Source: Leifsonia sp052114085 (GTDB lineage Bacteria > Actinomycetota > Actinomycetes > Actinomycetales > Microbacteriaceae). From it: a stretch of DNA of 64,000 nt. Location: contig NZ_JBFREB010000001.1 of NCBI RefSeq assembly GCF_052114085.1, positions 3,224,001-3,288,000 on the forward strand, given 5' to 3'. Position 1 is the stretch's first letter, and each line of letters starts with the position of its first letter. This document shows positions 39,667 to 49,092 of the stretch, piece by piece. A model generated the notes under the pieces. It ran no database searches, was not told the DNA's origin, and worked only from the letters and a program-made list of their open reading frames with translations. The translations under genes and the position numbers were made by a program.

Positions 39667-42600
39667 TCAGCCGCGTTCGCCGCGGCGGCGGCGGATCGCG
39701 TTCAGCGCGATCAGGAGCCCCCCGAGCAGCGCGGCGAGCGCCGCCCATCCGGCCGCCGGGACGACGTCCGAGCCGGTGGACGCGAGGCCCGCGTGCGGCG
39801 GGTCCATCACCGTCGCGCAGGAGGCGGCCGGGTCACCACAGGTGCCTGCCGCGGACGAGTCCATCCACGGTCCGCTCGGGGTCTCGACCGAGGCGCGGTT
39901 CACCGTGTCGGTGGCGGCGATCAGCTTCGTGGTCACCGTCATCGTCGCCGATTCTCCGGCAGCGAGCGCGGGGATGGTCCAGTGCAGGGTGCCCGGACCG
40001 TTCGTCGCCTGGGGAACCGTACTGAGCACCTGCAGGCCGGTGGGCAACGTGTCCGTCACCTTCACGTTGGTGGCGTCGATCGCGCCGTCGTTGGTGACGC
40101 GGATCGTGTACACGATCGTGTCGCCGACGGTGGCGCTCGCCCGGTCCGCCTGCTTGAGGATGCGCAGGTGGCCGATCAGGAAGGTGTTCGTGACCGTCAC
40201 CGTCGCGGCCGCGCCGTCAGGGACCGTGACGGTCCCGTTCGCGGGGTCGAGGGTGCTCGCGGTGGCGAGTCCCGCATCCGTCTCGTCGACGACGCAGGAT
40301 GCGCCGGCCAGGATGCCGTCGACGGTCGCCGTGTAGCCGTTGGCCTTCGAGAGCTCCTGTGTCGCGTCTGCGCCGAGGTCGATCGGGGTGACGACACCGT
40401 CGATCACGGCCGTGCAGGTCAGCTGCACGGTGAACGGGCCGGCGCCGAACAACGCCACACCCGGTCCGATGCGCTTCTTGTCGATCGTGACCGAACCGGT
40501 TGCGAAGGTGTTCGTGATGGTGACCGCGGCAGGGCTCCCCGCGGGCACGGTCACGCCGGCGGCAGGTGCGACCGCAACCGAGGTGGCCCCGCCCGTCGTC
40601 GTCTCGGTGACATCGCAGTGGGCTCCCTGGATGAGTCCGGTCACCGTCGCACGGTAGCCGCCGGCCGCATCCAGCACCACTTCGCCACTGTTCGGCAGCG
40701 GGATGGTGAGCGTCACGCCGTCCTTCACCCAGCTGCACACGAGCTGCGCGGTGAACGGGCCGTCTCCGTAGCGGGCGACGCCGTCGCCGGTGCGGACCTT
40801 GGTGATCTCGACGGAGCCCGCGGAGAACGTGTTGGTCACATCCACCGTCACGACGGCCGTGCCGGTGTCGTCACCCGGGATGACGACGGTCGGCGCGCTC
40901 ACGGCGGTGCCGGTCGCGCCCCCGTTCGCGGTCTCGGCGACCGAGCACTCCGTGCCGGCCGGGAAGACGCCTGGCACGGTCAGGGTCTGCCCGCCGGCGA
41001 TGGTCAGGTCGCCGTCGAACAGCGACTGGGTACCCGCGTAGATGCACTCGACGTGGAGGGTGAACGGTCCGTCGCCGTAGTCGGCCGCGGCGTTGCCGTC
41101 GACCGTTTTGGTGACGGCCAGCGTCCCTGCCGCGTAGTGGTTGCTCACCACGGCGGTGTCGTCGTCACGGACGGTCACCACGGCCTGCGTTCCGGCCGTC
41201 TCGGCGGCGCCGTCGACGGAGATCCCGACGTGGTTGGGCGAGACCGTGGCGCCATCGGCGTCGGTCTCGGTCACGGTGCAGGCTGCACCGACCGGCAGGC
41301 CCGCGATGGTGCGGCTGCCGCCGTCCGTGAGCGCGAAGGACGCGTCACCGGCGGCGAGAGGGACCGTGGCGCCGAGCGCCGACACACAGCTGACCGTGAA
41401 GGAGAACGGGCCGAACGCTCCCGCCGTCGCCGCCGTGTCCACGTGCTTCGCGACCGTGAGGGTCGTCAGCTCGTAGTCGTTGACGATCGCGATCGTCTGC
41501 GGGGCGCTGAGCGACCGGGCCACGTCGGCCGCGGCGATGGTCACGGACGACGGTGTGACCGTCCGCGTCGACTCGCCGTAGGAGCCGGTGGTCCCGCGCT
41601 CCACGACCTGGCAGACCGCACCCGTGGGGATGCCGTCGACAGTGGCCTTGTAGCCGTTCGCACTCGAGAGAGTCACCGACGCGTTCGCGCCGAGGACGAC
41701 GGCGACGCCGTCGATCGTGCACGCGACGTTAGCGATGAAGCTCGTCGGCGCGTACTGAGCGGCTGGCCCGGTGACCGTCTTCGTGACCTGCAGCGGACCG
41801 CCGGTCAGGATGACCCCGGCCTTGATGGGCTCCTGCGGCCCCGCCGGCTGCGAACCCGACGCGTACGTCGGGTAGAAGCCGAACGAGTTCCAGGCACGCA
41901 CGCCCGTTACGGGTGCGGTCACCGGAGCGTTGCCGTCCCCGGCGGCAGTGGTCGGGACGTTCGTCGTCGTGTACGTGACCTTGAGGGATGCGCCCGCGGC
42001 CAGGACGCCGCCCGGCGCCTTGCTGAAGTCGAACACCAGCTTCACCGCGGTGACCGACGCGGCGCCGATCGTGGTGCCGACCGCCGAAGCGGCGGTCCAC
42101 GAACCGGCCGGGCAGGTTCCGCCGGGCGTGATCTCGCTCACGCACGGGTTCGCTGAGGTGGTGACGAACCAGTTCAGCACGGCACCGCTCGCGTCGGCCG
42201 ACGGCAGGTAGGAGAGGTCGCCGTTGAAGCGCGGCGCGTAGACGGAGCCGCGCGGGGACGGGTCCACGACGCCCACATCGCCGTTGTGCGGGAACACGTC
42301 CACGGCGGTCAGTGCGGTCGCCGGCACGTTGCCGCCGTTGGTGAGCTCCAGCTTCCACGAGTCGGTGTGCCCGATCCCGCTGAGGGCGGCGCACGGGTAC
42401 CGGTAGTAGCCGTCGCTGTCGGCGGTGCAGGGGACAGCCGCGTTCGCGACGTTCTGTGAAGCGCCGGTATCGGACTTCACACCCTTGGAGGCGGCGAACG
42501 AGCCCTGGGACAGCGTCGTGACCACGTTGGAGGTGGAGCACGTGTTGTTCGCGAAGGTCACCGCGCGGCCGTTGCCGGCGTTGAGCGCGGTGCAGCCGCT

Positions 42601-45600
42601 CGACGCCAGCGTGCGATCGGTTCGCACGCCGAACGAGTTCACGGCGGCAGACCCGGGCGGCAGACCCGGCTTGATCTGGAGCGACAGGGTGATGCTGTAC
42701 GTCTCACCCGGCGCGAGCTGCGCGCCTGCCGGCCAGGTGAAGCGGATGCTGCGCGACGCGGCATCGTAGGCGCGCGTCACGCTCGCCGCATCGGTCGGCA
42801 GCGTTCCGCCGGTCGACGTGCTGTACGAGGGGACGTTCGTGGGCACGAACAGAAGCGAGCCGTCCGCGGGCAGCGTGTCGGTGACCACGGGGTTCGGCAG
42901 CACGCCGGTGCCCGTGTTCTTGAAGCGCAGCGTCCAGTTGACCTCGCGTCCGGAGGCCGCCTGGCCGGGGCTCGTCTTCTCGACGGCGATCGCGGCGGTG
43001 CCCGGGTCGACGGTGAAGGTCGCGTTCGCCGAGGCTTGCGGCGCCTTCACCGCGTTGTACGAGGCGTTGGCGAGCACGGTGTCGGTGATCACACCGGCTG
43101 CGGTCTCGCCGGGCATCGGCGCCGTCACGGCGCTCGACGTCACCGGGCCCGAGCCGTCCCGCAGCGAGGAGCGCAGCGACACGCTCAGACGCACGTTGAC
43201 GGCGCTCGCACTGGCGGCGAAGGCCATGCCGTCGGCGCGCGTGTAGGTGAACCGCAGGCCCGTGACCGCAGCCGCCGTCACTCCCGCCGGCAGGGCGGCG
43301 GTCGCGATGGTCGTCGGTGTGCCGCTCGTCCAGACCGCCTGCGAGCCCTGGCCGGTCTGCGCGTCGACCTGCACGCGGTCGGCGTTCGTTGGGGTGTTCG
43401 GCAGCGCGAAGGATTTCAGGGTGAAGGCGTTCCAGAACGTGGCGGCGGAGTCCTCGATGACGAGTATCTTGGGCGCCAGCGTGCCGGTGGAGCGGGCACC
43501 CAGGTCGACCAGGATCGGGTCGGTCGGAGCGGCCTGCAGTGTGTGCGTCGGGGTGAACGCCTTGGTCGTGGCGACCTGGAGGTTGCCGTTGGCCAGCGCG
43601 ACGGACGCGCTCTGCGAATCCGCCGCGATGGTGTCCGGGTAGACGTCGTCGTGCAGCGTGCCGTGCGCGGTGTTGTTCACCGTGCCGGGCACCAGCGCGG
43701 CGCTTCCCGACCGTGTGGTCGGGCGCAGCTGGGTGGACAGGGTGACGGTCGCCTTCTGGCCCGGCGCGATACTGCCTCCCGAGCCGTCGACGCCCTGCGC
43801 ATTCGTCCCGCGGAACAGCACGCTCACGCCGACGACGTCGGCCAGCGAAGACGGCGTGAGCGCGGCCGCCTGCGCGATCGTGAGCGTCTGCACACTGAGC
43901 GTTCCGTCGGTCGCGCGGTGCAGCAGCGAGACGGAACTCTGCGACGCTTGCACGCCGGTCGCGAGCGTCGTGTTGATCGCGATCTTGGTCAGGTTGAGTC
44001 GCTCGAACGGGTTCGAGGCCGGGACGTAGGCGTCGAAGCTGCACGGGGCTGCACCCTGGGCGGCGTTGAGACAGTCGATCGGGTCGCTCAGCCGCAGCTG
44101 CCAGGTGCTCGTGGTCGAGGTGTTCTCGATCGACTCCGTGTAGGTGGTCGTCGGGTACGACGTCGCGGGCACATCCGACTGCGGGATCACCATGCTGGTC
44201 GGGTTTGCGGTCTTCGTCACCTTGGTGGTGAAGGTCGGATCCAGGATGAGGACGCGGTCGTCGGCGAGGCGGGAGAACGAACCGCCGGTGGCCGGCCGCG
44301 AGGTCACCGCCACCTGGTTGTCGACGGCGCCGGGCGATCCAGCGACGTTGTAGGTGCGGGTTCCGGTGATCCAGTCGTCGATCGCGGAGTTGCGGATGCT
44401 GTTGCGCAACTGCAGGTCGAGGTGCAGGGTGCGGGAGTTCGCGTCCGGGCCGGGGAAGGCACCGGCGGAGGCGCTCGCGACTCCCGAGCCGACGGCGGGG
44501 GCCGTCGGGTCAGCGGTCGCGGCGATGGTCGCGGCCCGATTCGGGCTCTCGACGAACGTCAGGCGTACGCCCTGGGTCGACGACTTCTCGGATGCGCTGA
44601 GCGTGTAGCCGGGGAAGGTCCCGTCGCAGCTGGCGACGGTCGCGCAGGCCTTGGCCGTGATGTCGTTCCAGCTGGTGCCGTCGAACAGCTCCACCTTCGA
44701 GACGGCGTCCCAGCGGATGAGCGGGTCGTAGGCTGCGCCCGCCGTCTGGGTAGGCGTGATCGCGTCGATACGTGTCAGGTCGAACGCCTGGAAGACGCTG
44801 CCGCTGAGCGGGGAGGGCGTCGCCGCATCCTGAACGGTCATCGACTGGACGCCGGTCACCTGGGTGCCCCAACCGAGAGTGACGCCCGTGGTGACTCGGG
44901 ACTGCGCCTGGAGGATCTTGCCGCCGTCCCACGCCTTGCTCGCGGCCACGCCGCCGTCGCCCGGGCCGCCGGTGGTGGCCTGGATGCTGACGGAGCCGCA
45001 GTCGGTGGCCGGCTTGCTGGTGATGAGCATCCCGCCGTTGACCGTGCCGGTCGCGGTCGCGACAGAGCAGTTCTGATACGCCGTCGCGGCCGGGTAGGTG
45101 CCCGGGTTCGTCGGGCCGCTGTTGTCGCGGAGCTGGCCGCGCGCCACGAAGCCGATCGCCGGCTTCACGTTCGTCGCCTGGCCGAAGCCGTCAGCGTCGG
45201 CGAAGGTGAAGCGCAGGCCGCGGATGTCGGTGTGAGTCGTTCCGGCCGGCAGCTTGTCGTCGAGGACCGCGTAGTAGGTGACGGCCCGGGAGGTCGCATC
45301 CACCGTGTCCAGCGTCTTCCACGTGGTGCCGTCGGTCGTGTACTCGATCGTCAGAGTGGAACCGGACGGCACCGAGGTCGGGGCGATCGCCGTGGCGTCG
45401 AACGCGTTCCAGTACGCGGACGCCGGATCCTGCGGCTCGGTGATGACGATGGAGTTCGGGCGCACCGAACTCGATCCGGCCGGCGTCTGCGCCGACAGCT
45501 GCACCAGGCTCGTGCCGCCCGGGATGAGCGTGCCGGGCGAGACGGTCTTGTCGAGGCTGATGTCCACCTCGGGGAAGTAGACCTCGAGGTCGGCGTTGGC

Positions 45601-47247
45601 CACGTCCGTTCCGGTGCCGGCGGCGTTCGTCCCCGCGACAGTCACGTTGTTCGGGTAGGTGACGAAGCCGGATGCGACCGGTCCGGCGGCGAGCGTGGTC
45701 GTGACGGTGAACGGGATGACCGCACTGGCGCCCGTGGCGATCGCACCCGTGTAGGTCACCAGGAAGCCGGTGATGTGCTGCCCTGCTGCGAGCGTCGGCG
45801 TCGACGGCAGTCCGGAGGCGGTGTCGAAGGTCGAGTCGCCCGGAGCCGAACCCTGGTCGACGAACCAGGTCACCCGTCCCGCGGTCGCTCCCTGCGGCCA
45901 GGCCTGGCTGCCGGTGAAGCCGCCGAAGAGGACCTTGTCGCTGAAGAAGGAGCCGGTACCCGGCTCCCGGACGGTGAGCGTGTCGAGCACGCCGGTTGAG
46001 GTGTTGGTCGCCGTCAGGGTCGCACCGGTGCTCTGCCCGGCGGGCAGCTGCGGAACGGTGAACGTCTTGTCGGCCGACACCGTCGCTGTCAGTGGTGCGA
46101 CGACCTGCTTCGCCGAGGCCAGAACCGCCTGGCCCGTTCCGCTCGGAGTGATGACGCTCGCGCCGACGGTGTTCGTGCGCGTTCCGCCCGCGGCGATCCC
46201 GGCTCCCGTGCTCCGGTCGGTGGCGCGCTGCGCGAGGGTGACGACGAGGGTTCCCGCCGCTCCGCCTGCGGCGATGGTGGCGCCGGTGCTCGACCCGAAG
46301 GTCAGGCGCAGGCCGATCACATCCGACGGCGCAACGCCCGAGGGCAGCGTCGCTGTCGCGCCCGCGGGGCCGTCGACCGTCCCGCCCGCGGTGACTGCGG
46401 TGACCTGGATGGTGTCGGCGCCCGCCGGGAAGGTGACAGGGCCGAAGCCGGTGAAGTCGTAGAAGCGGAAGGTGGCCCCCGCGGCGGAGGGATCAGCCGG
46501 CTCGACGACCGTCAGACCGCTGGCGTCGATGTTCGAGGTGTTCTGGACGGTCAGCGTCGCGGCGGAGGTCTCGCCGGGCCGGAACTGGGTGGACGAAGGC
46601 GTCCAGGTCTTGCCGACCGTCGCCGCGATGACATCGGGCACGTGAAGCGTCACCGGGCGCGAGGCCGTGACGGTGGTGGCGTTGGAGGCGGTGAACGTGC
46701 CGGTGTTGGTGAGGGTCTGCCCGTCGAACGACTTGGGCGTGGCTGCCGGAAGCATGACCTGCACCTGGACCGAGCCCGTGGTGCCGGCGGCGAGGCCCGT
46801 GCTCGCCGGAGTCGTGTTGGGGACCGCATCCTGGAACTGCACCTTCACGACGTTGCCGGTCACGCTGGCGGTGACACTGCCGGCGCCCACAACGCTCGGC
46901 TGTCCGACGACGACCAGCGGCGCGGGGACCGGATCGGTGATGGTCGCATCCACGCACCCGGTCGTGGTGGACGAGCACCCGAAGTTGAGCGTGTAGAGGA
47001 ACTGCTGGCCCGGCGTGGCGTCCGTGACGGTGGACGTCTTCGACAGGTTGAGGACGCCCGAGCCGAGGTCGGCGGCGCTGGCCGCGGGTGCGCCCATCGC
47101 GAGCGCTCCCACCAGGGCGAGCACGACACCGGTGGCGACGGACGCCGATGCGCGGAGCGTACGACGCTCGCGAGAGGCGCGACGGATTCGGGTGTTTCGG
47201 GCAAGAAGGCGCGTTCGGGCGCGCGCCAAGAGGCGTCGGGTAAGCAC
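39667..47247 (-). CDS. Giant sortase-anchored surface protein with DUF11- and DUF5979-type repeats
   Basis: A 2526-residue exported protein. The N-terminus has a long basic n-region (~35 residues) and signal core with an AxA-type cleavage site (APAASA-AD near residue 61). The first two thirds are Thr/Ser/Ala/Val-rich beta domains resembling DUF11/conserved-repeat adhesin modules (LSKTSTVTDATPGQQFLYTL). Toward the C-terminus lie five tandem ~95-residue domains of DUF5979 type (such as VTIDKKRIGPGVALFGAGPF), then a DUF11 module (LRILKQADRASATVGDTIVY). The sorting signal is LASTG at 2488, followed by a hydrophobic span and RRRRGERG. It should be linked to peptidoglycan by a class E-type sortase, none of which is encoded here. 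GTG 47247 has GGGGGAC upstream; a longer frame starts at 47307. Confidence 0.88.
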   Translation of the reverse strand: MLTRRLLARARTRLLARNTRIRRASRERRTLRASASVATGVVLALVGALAMGAPAASAADLGSGVLNLSKTSTVTDATPGQQFLYTLNFGCSSTTTGCVDATITDPVPAPLVVVGQPSVVGAGSVTASVTGNVVKVQFQDAVPNTTPASTGLAAGTTGSVQVQVMLPAATPKSFDGQTLTNTGTFTASNATTVTASRPVTLHVPDVIAATVGKTWTPSSTQFRPGETSAATLTVQNTSNIDASGLTVVEPADPSAAGATFRFYDFTGFGPVTFPAGADTIQVTAVTAGGTVDGPAGATATLPSGVAPSDVIGLRLTFGSSTGATIAAGGAAGTLVVTLAQRATDRSTGAGIAAGGTRTNTVGASVITPSGTGQAVLASAKQVVAPLTATVSADKTFTVPQLPAGQSTGATLTATNTSTGVLDTLTVREPGTGSFFSDKVLFGGFTGSQAWPQGATAGRVTWFVDQGSAPGDSTFDTASGLPSTPTLAAGQHITGFLVTYTGAIATGASAVIPFTVTTTLAAGPVASGFVTYPNNVTVAGTNAAGTGTDVANADLEVYFPEVDISLDKTVSPGTLIPGGTSLVQLSAQTPAGSSSVRPNSIVITEPQDPASAYWNAFDATAIAPTSVPSGSTLTIEYTTDGTTWKTLDTVDATSRAVTYYAVLDDKLPAGTTHTDIRGLRFTFADADGFGQATNVKPAIGFVARGQLRDNSGPTNPGTYPAATAYQNCSVATATGTVNGGMLITSKPATDCGSVSIQATTGGPGDGGVAASKAWDGGKILQAQSRVTTGVTLGWGTQVTGVQSMTVQDAATPSPLSGSVFQAFDLTRIDAITPTQTAGAAYDPLIRWDAVSKVELFDGTSWNDITAKACATVASCDGTFPGYTLSASEKSSTQGVRLTFVESPNRAATIAATADPTAPAVGSGVASASAGAFPGPDANSRTLHLDLQLRNSIRNSAIDDWITGTRTYNVAGSPGAVDNQVAVTSRPATGGSFSRLADDRVLILDPTFTTKVTKTANPTSMVIPQSDVPATSYPTTTYTESIENTSTTSTWQLRLSDPIDCLNAAQGAAPCSFDAYVPASNPFERLNLTKIAINTTLATGVQASQSSVSLLHRATDGTLSVQTLTIAQAAALTPSSLADVVGVSVLFRGTNAQGVDGSGGSIAPGQKATVTLSTQLRPTTRSGSAALVPGTVNNTAHGTLHDDVYPDTIAADSQSASVALANGNLQVATTKAFTPTHTLQAAPTDPILVDLGARSTGTLAPKILVIEDSAATFWNAFTLKSFALPNTPTNADRVQVDAQTGQGSQAVWTSGTPTTIATAALPAGVTAAAVTGLRFTYTRADGMAFAASASAVNVRLSVSLRSSLRDGSGPVTSSAVTAPMPGETAAGVITDTVLANASYNAVKAPQASANATFTVDPGTAAIAVEKTSPGQAASGREVNWTLRFKNTGTGVLPNPVVTDTLPADGSLLFVPTNVPSYSTSTGGTLPTDAASVTRAYDAASRSIRFTWPAGAQLAPGETYSITLSLQIKPGLPPGSAAVNSFGVRTDRTLASSGCTALNAGNGRAVTFANNTCSTSNVVTTLSQGSFAASKGVKSDTGASQNVANAAVPCTADSDGYYRYPCAALSGIGHTDSWKLELTNGGNVPATALTAVDVFPHNGDVGVVDPSPRGSVYAPRFNGDLSYLPSADASGAVLNWFVTTSANPCVSEITPGGTCPAGSWTAASAVGTTIGAASVTAVKLVFDFSKAPGGVLAAGASLKVTYTTTNVPTTAAGDGNAPVTAPVTGVRAWNSFGFYPTYASGSQPAGPQEPIKAGVILTGGPLQVTKTVTGPAAQYAPTSFIANVACTIDGVAVVLGANASVTLSSANGYKATVDGIPTGAVCQVVERGTTGSYGESTRTVTPSSVTIAAADVARSLSAPQTIAIVNDYELTTLTVAKHVDTAATAGAFGPFSFTVSCVSALGATVPLAAGDASFALTDGGSRTIAGLPVGAACTVTETDADGATVSPNHVGISVDGAAETAGTQAVVTVRDDDTAVVSNHYAAGTLAVTKTVDGNAAADYGDGPFTLHVECIYAGTQSLFDGDLTIAGGQTLTVPGVFPAGTECSVAETANGGATGTAVSAPTVVIPGDDTGTAVVTVDVTNTFSAGSVEITKVRTGDGVARYGDGPFTAQLVCSWVKDGVTLTIPLPNSGEVVLDAAGGYRATVTGLIQGAHCDVTETTTGGATSVAVAPAAGVTVPAGSPAAVTITNTFATGSVTIDKKRIGPGVALFGAGPFTVQLTCTAVIDGVVTPIDLGADATQELSKANGYTATVDGILAGASCVVDETDAGLATASTLDPANGTVTVPDGAAATVTVTNTFLIGHLRILKQADRASATVGDTIVYTIRVTNDGAIDATNVKVTDTLPTGLQVLSTVPQATNGPGTLHWTIPALAAGESATMTVTTKLIAATDTVNRASVETPSGPWMDSSAAGTCGDPAASCATVMDPPHAGLASTGSDVVPAAGWAALAALLGGLLIALNAIRRRRGERG
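40150..41790 (-). repeat. Five tandem ~95-residue DUF5979-type domains
   Basis: Each unit opens with a strand of the form (I/V)T(K/I)xK, followed about 12 residues later by Y/FGxGPFT, a cysteine, then a second cysteine in GxxC(D/S/T/V)V, and ends ETxxGGAT or similar. The two cysteines per unit suggest one disulfide each. Sequence divergence between the units makes recent duplication unlikely. Confidence 0.75.
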
Positions 47248-47304
47248 GTGTCCCCCAAGGGCACAAATCGGGTAAGCGATGACCGACCGCGTGGGTACAC
47301 GGCT

Positions 47305-47349
47305 CACCTGTTTCGGGCAGGTGGACTCGCCCGGTTTCGGGCAGGCGAG
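47305..47349 (-). promoter_or_regulatory. Two tandem hairpins with the same loop upstream of the surface-protein gene
   Basis: CACCTG-TTTCGGG-CAGGTG (47305-47323) and CTCGCC-CGG-TTTCGGG-CA-GGCGAG (47326-47349) lie side by side. Stems differ in sequence but both loops hold TTTCGGG (CCCGAAA in the transcript). They lie 58-102 bases upstream of the GTG and could be an RNA leader element or paired operators. Confidence 0.5.
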
Positions 47350-47462
47350 GTGGTCGTCGCTCTCTTTCTAGCGGCACATGCATGCATTCGCATACCGTTC
47401 ACCGTGCCCCAGTTCAGGGGGTTTTGGGCGAACATCCGGTATCCGCACCACCCGAGAAGGGG

Positions 47463-48026
47463 TCAGGCGAGGGCGCGGAAGGCCGCAATCCCCTCGCGGA
47501 CGAGGGCGCGGAGATCAGGATGTCCGGGGGAGGAGACCCAGCGCTCGAAAGCCAGCCGGAACGCGGCCATCGCGACCTCGGCGGCGATCGCGGCCTCCAT
47601 CGCAGATGCGCCGCGGTCCTGCAGCGCTCGGGAGCTGGCGGACGTCACGGTGGACAGCTTCAGCAGCTCGCGCTCCAGAAGACTGGGGTTCGCCGCGACC
47701 ACGGCGGCTCGAAGGCGCGGGAACTCGAGGTCCGGCGTGCTCTGCAGGAATGCGGCTGCCGCGTCCATGCCCGCGGCTGCCGCGTCGAGAGCGGACGCGG
47801 TCGACGGGGCGGCGGCGACGCCGTCGAGAACTCGCTGCTGGAACTCGGCGGAACCGTCGAAGAGCACCTCGCGCTTGTCGGCGAAATGGCGGAAGAACGT
47901 GCGCTCGGTGACTCCGGCGCGGGCGGAGATGTCAGCGACGGTCGTCTGCTCGAAGCCCGGGTCGGCGTAAAGCTCGAGGGCGGCGCGCAGGAGGCGTCCG
48001 CGCGCTCCCGGCTCCCAACGTCCCAT
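47463..48026 (-). CDS. TetR-family transcriptional regulator
   Basis: A 187-residue TetR repressor. The N-terminal helix-turn-helix is RLLRAALELYADPGFEQTTV followed by ADISARAGVTERTFFRHFAD and KREVLF. The C-terminal ligand domain is Ala-rich and all-helical. The ATG lies six bases after TACACT, a leaderless arrangement; an upstream in-frame extension of 15 codons has no signals. It is divergent from the epimerase gene, with three repeats of TGACRTCAG between them, which are its probable operators. Confidence 0.88.
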   Translation of the reverse strand: MGRWEPGARGRLLRAALELYADPGFEQTTVADISARAGVTERTFFRHFADKREVLFDGSAEFQQRVLDGVAAAPSTASALDAAAAGMDAAAAFLQSTPDLEFPRLRAAVVAANPSLLERELLKLSTVTSASSRALQDRGASAMEAAIAAEVAMAAFRLAFERWVSSPGHPDLRALVREGIAAFRALA

Positions 48027-48032
48027 GCGGCC

Positions 48033-48038
48033 AGTGTA
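48033..48038 (-). promoter_or_regulatory. TACACT -10 box of leaderless TetR gene
   Basis: On the minus strand TACACT is followed by six bases and the ATG at 48026. Confidence 0.55.
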
Positions 48039-48064
48039 ATGAATGCGAGCGGTGATGACAGCGG

Positions 48065-48117
48065 CTGACATCAGTGTTACGCTGCCGGTAGTAAGTGACG
48101 TCAGTCACTGACATCAG
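48065..48117. promoter_or_regulatory. Three TGACRTCAG repeats, putative TetR operators
   Basis: CTGACATCAG at 48065-48074, GTGACGTCAG at 48095-48104 and CTGACATCAG at 48108-48117. Each core TGAC(A/G)TCA is a perfect or nearly perfect palindrome. They fill the space between the TetR gene and the epimerase gene and end just before the epimerase ribosome site (AGGAGAAGGG). Confidence 0.7.
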
Positions 48118-48134
48118 GAGAAGGGAAGCGCGAC

Positions 48135-49040
48135 ATGCGCGTATTCGTTACCGGAGCATCGGGCTGGATCGGCTCGGCCGTCGTCCCTGAACTACTCGGA
48201 GCTGGACACCAGGTCGCCGGGCTTGCCCGGTCGGAGCGGTCGGCGGAGCGGCTGCGGGCCGCCGGCGCGGAGCCTTTCGCCGGGAACCTCGACGACCTCG
48301 AAGCCCTGCACGCCGCCGCGTCGGCGGCCGACGCGGTCGTCCACCTGGGGTTCAAGCACGACTTCAGCGACTACGCCGCCTCCGGGGCGACCGAGCGCGC
48401 GGTGATGGAGATCTTCCTCGACGCCCTCGACGGGACCGGCAAGCCGCTCCTGTTCGCCTCGGGGATCGCGATGGTCGCGCCCGGACGGATCTCGACAGAA
48501 GACGACGTGAGCCCGTACAGCGGGCCGGACGCGCCGCGCGGAGGCGTGGAACCGCTCGCTTTCGGAGCCGCCGCCCGGGGCATTCGCCCGGTGGCGTTGC
48601 GGTTCGCGCCGACCGTCCACGGCGCCGGGGACCACGGCTTCGCGGCGGTGCTCGCCGGAATCGCGCGCGAGAAGGGGGTCGCCGGCTACGTCGGGGAAGG
48701 GACGAACCGCTGGCCGGCCGTCCACCGCAGCGACGCGGCCCGCCTGGTGCGGCTCGCCCTCGCCGACCCGGAGGCATCGCCCGTGGTGCACGCGGTCGCC
48801 GAAGAGGGCAATCCCACCCGGAAGTTCGCCGAGGCGATCGGCGCTGCCGTCGGGGTGCCCGTCGCCTCCATCGATCCGGGTGACGCGGACGCGCACTTCG
48901 GGTGGATCGGCGCATTCTTCGCCAGCGACATCCCCGCATCGAGCGCCCTCACCCGCGCACGGCTCGGCTGGGAGCCGACCGGCCCGACGCTCTTCGACGA
49001 CCTGGCCGCCGGCCACTACTCCGCTGCCGCTGCCGCCTAG
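48135..49040 (+). CDS. NAD(P)-dependent epimerase/atypical SDR
   Basis: A 301-residue extended/atypical SDR. The N-terminal cofactor motif is MRVFVTGASGWIGSAVVPEL (TGxxGxxG). The pocket has LFASGIAMVAPG, but the usual YxxxK catalytic pair is absent or displaced, as in atypical SDRs that act as NAD(P)-dependent reductases or regulators. The C-terminal half contains WPAVHRSDAARLVRLALADP, characteristic of the NAD-dependent epimerase/dehydratase group. The ATG follows AGGAGAAGGG. It is the presumed target of the divergent TetR regulator. The substrate is unknown. Confidence 0.85.
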   Translation: MRVFVTGASGWIGSAVVPELLGAGHQVAGLARSERSAERLRAAGAEPFAGNLDDLEALHAAASAADAVVHLGFKHDFSDYAASGATERAVMEIFLDALDGTGKPLLFASGIAMVAPGRISTEDDVSPYSGPDAPRGGVEPLAFGAAARGIRPVALRFAPTVHGAGDHGFAAVLAGIAREKGVAGYVGEGTNRWPAVHRSDAARLVRLALADPEASPVVHAVAEEGNPTRKFAEAIGAAVGVPVASIDPGDADAHFGWIGAFFASDIPASSALTRARLGWEPTGPTLFDDLAAGHYSAAAAA

Positions 49041-49053
49041 CCCGCTCCGCCTC

Positions 49054-49084
49054 CCCCCGAGTGATCGGGGGGGGGGGGGGGGGG
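49054..49084. repeat. 18-base G homopolymer with complementary C run
   Basis: An uninterrupted run of 18 G (49067-49084) follows CCCCCC (49053-49058) and GAGTGATC, so part of the run can pair as a terminator-like hairpin between two convergent genes. Run length is likely variable or uncertain in sequencing. Confidence 0.8.
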
Positions 49085-49092
49085 CGGACCGG

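Noticed and set aside
39010..42156. A >1000-residue open frame on the plus strand, opposite the surface-protein gene
   Set aside because: The translation is Arg/Gly/Asp-rich with no domain or hydrophobic pattern. It is a high-GC antisense shadow of the surface protein, whose frame has signal peptide, repeats and sorting signal.
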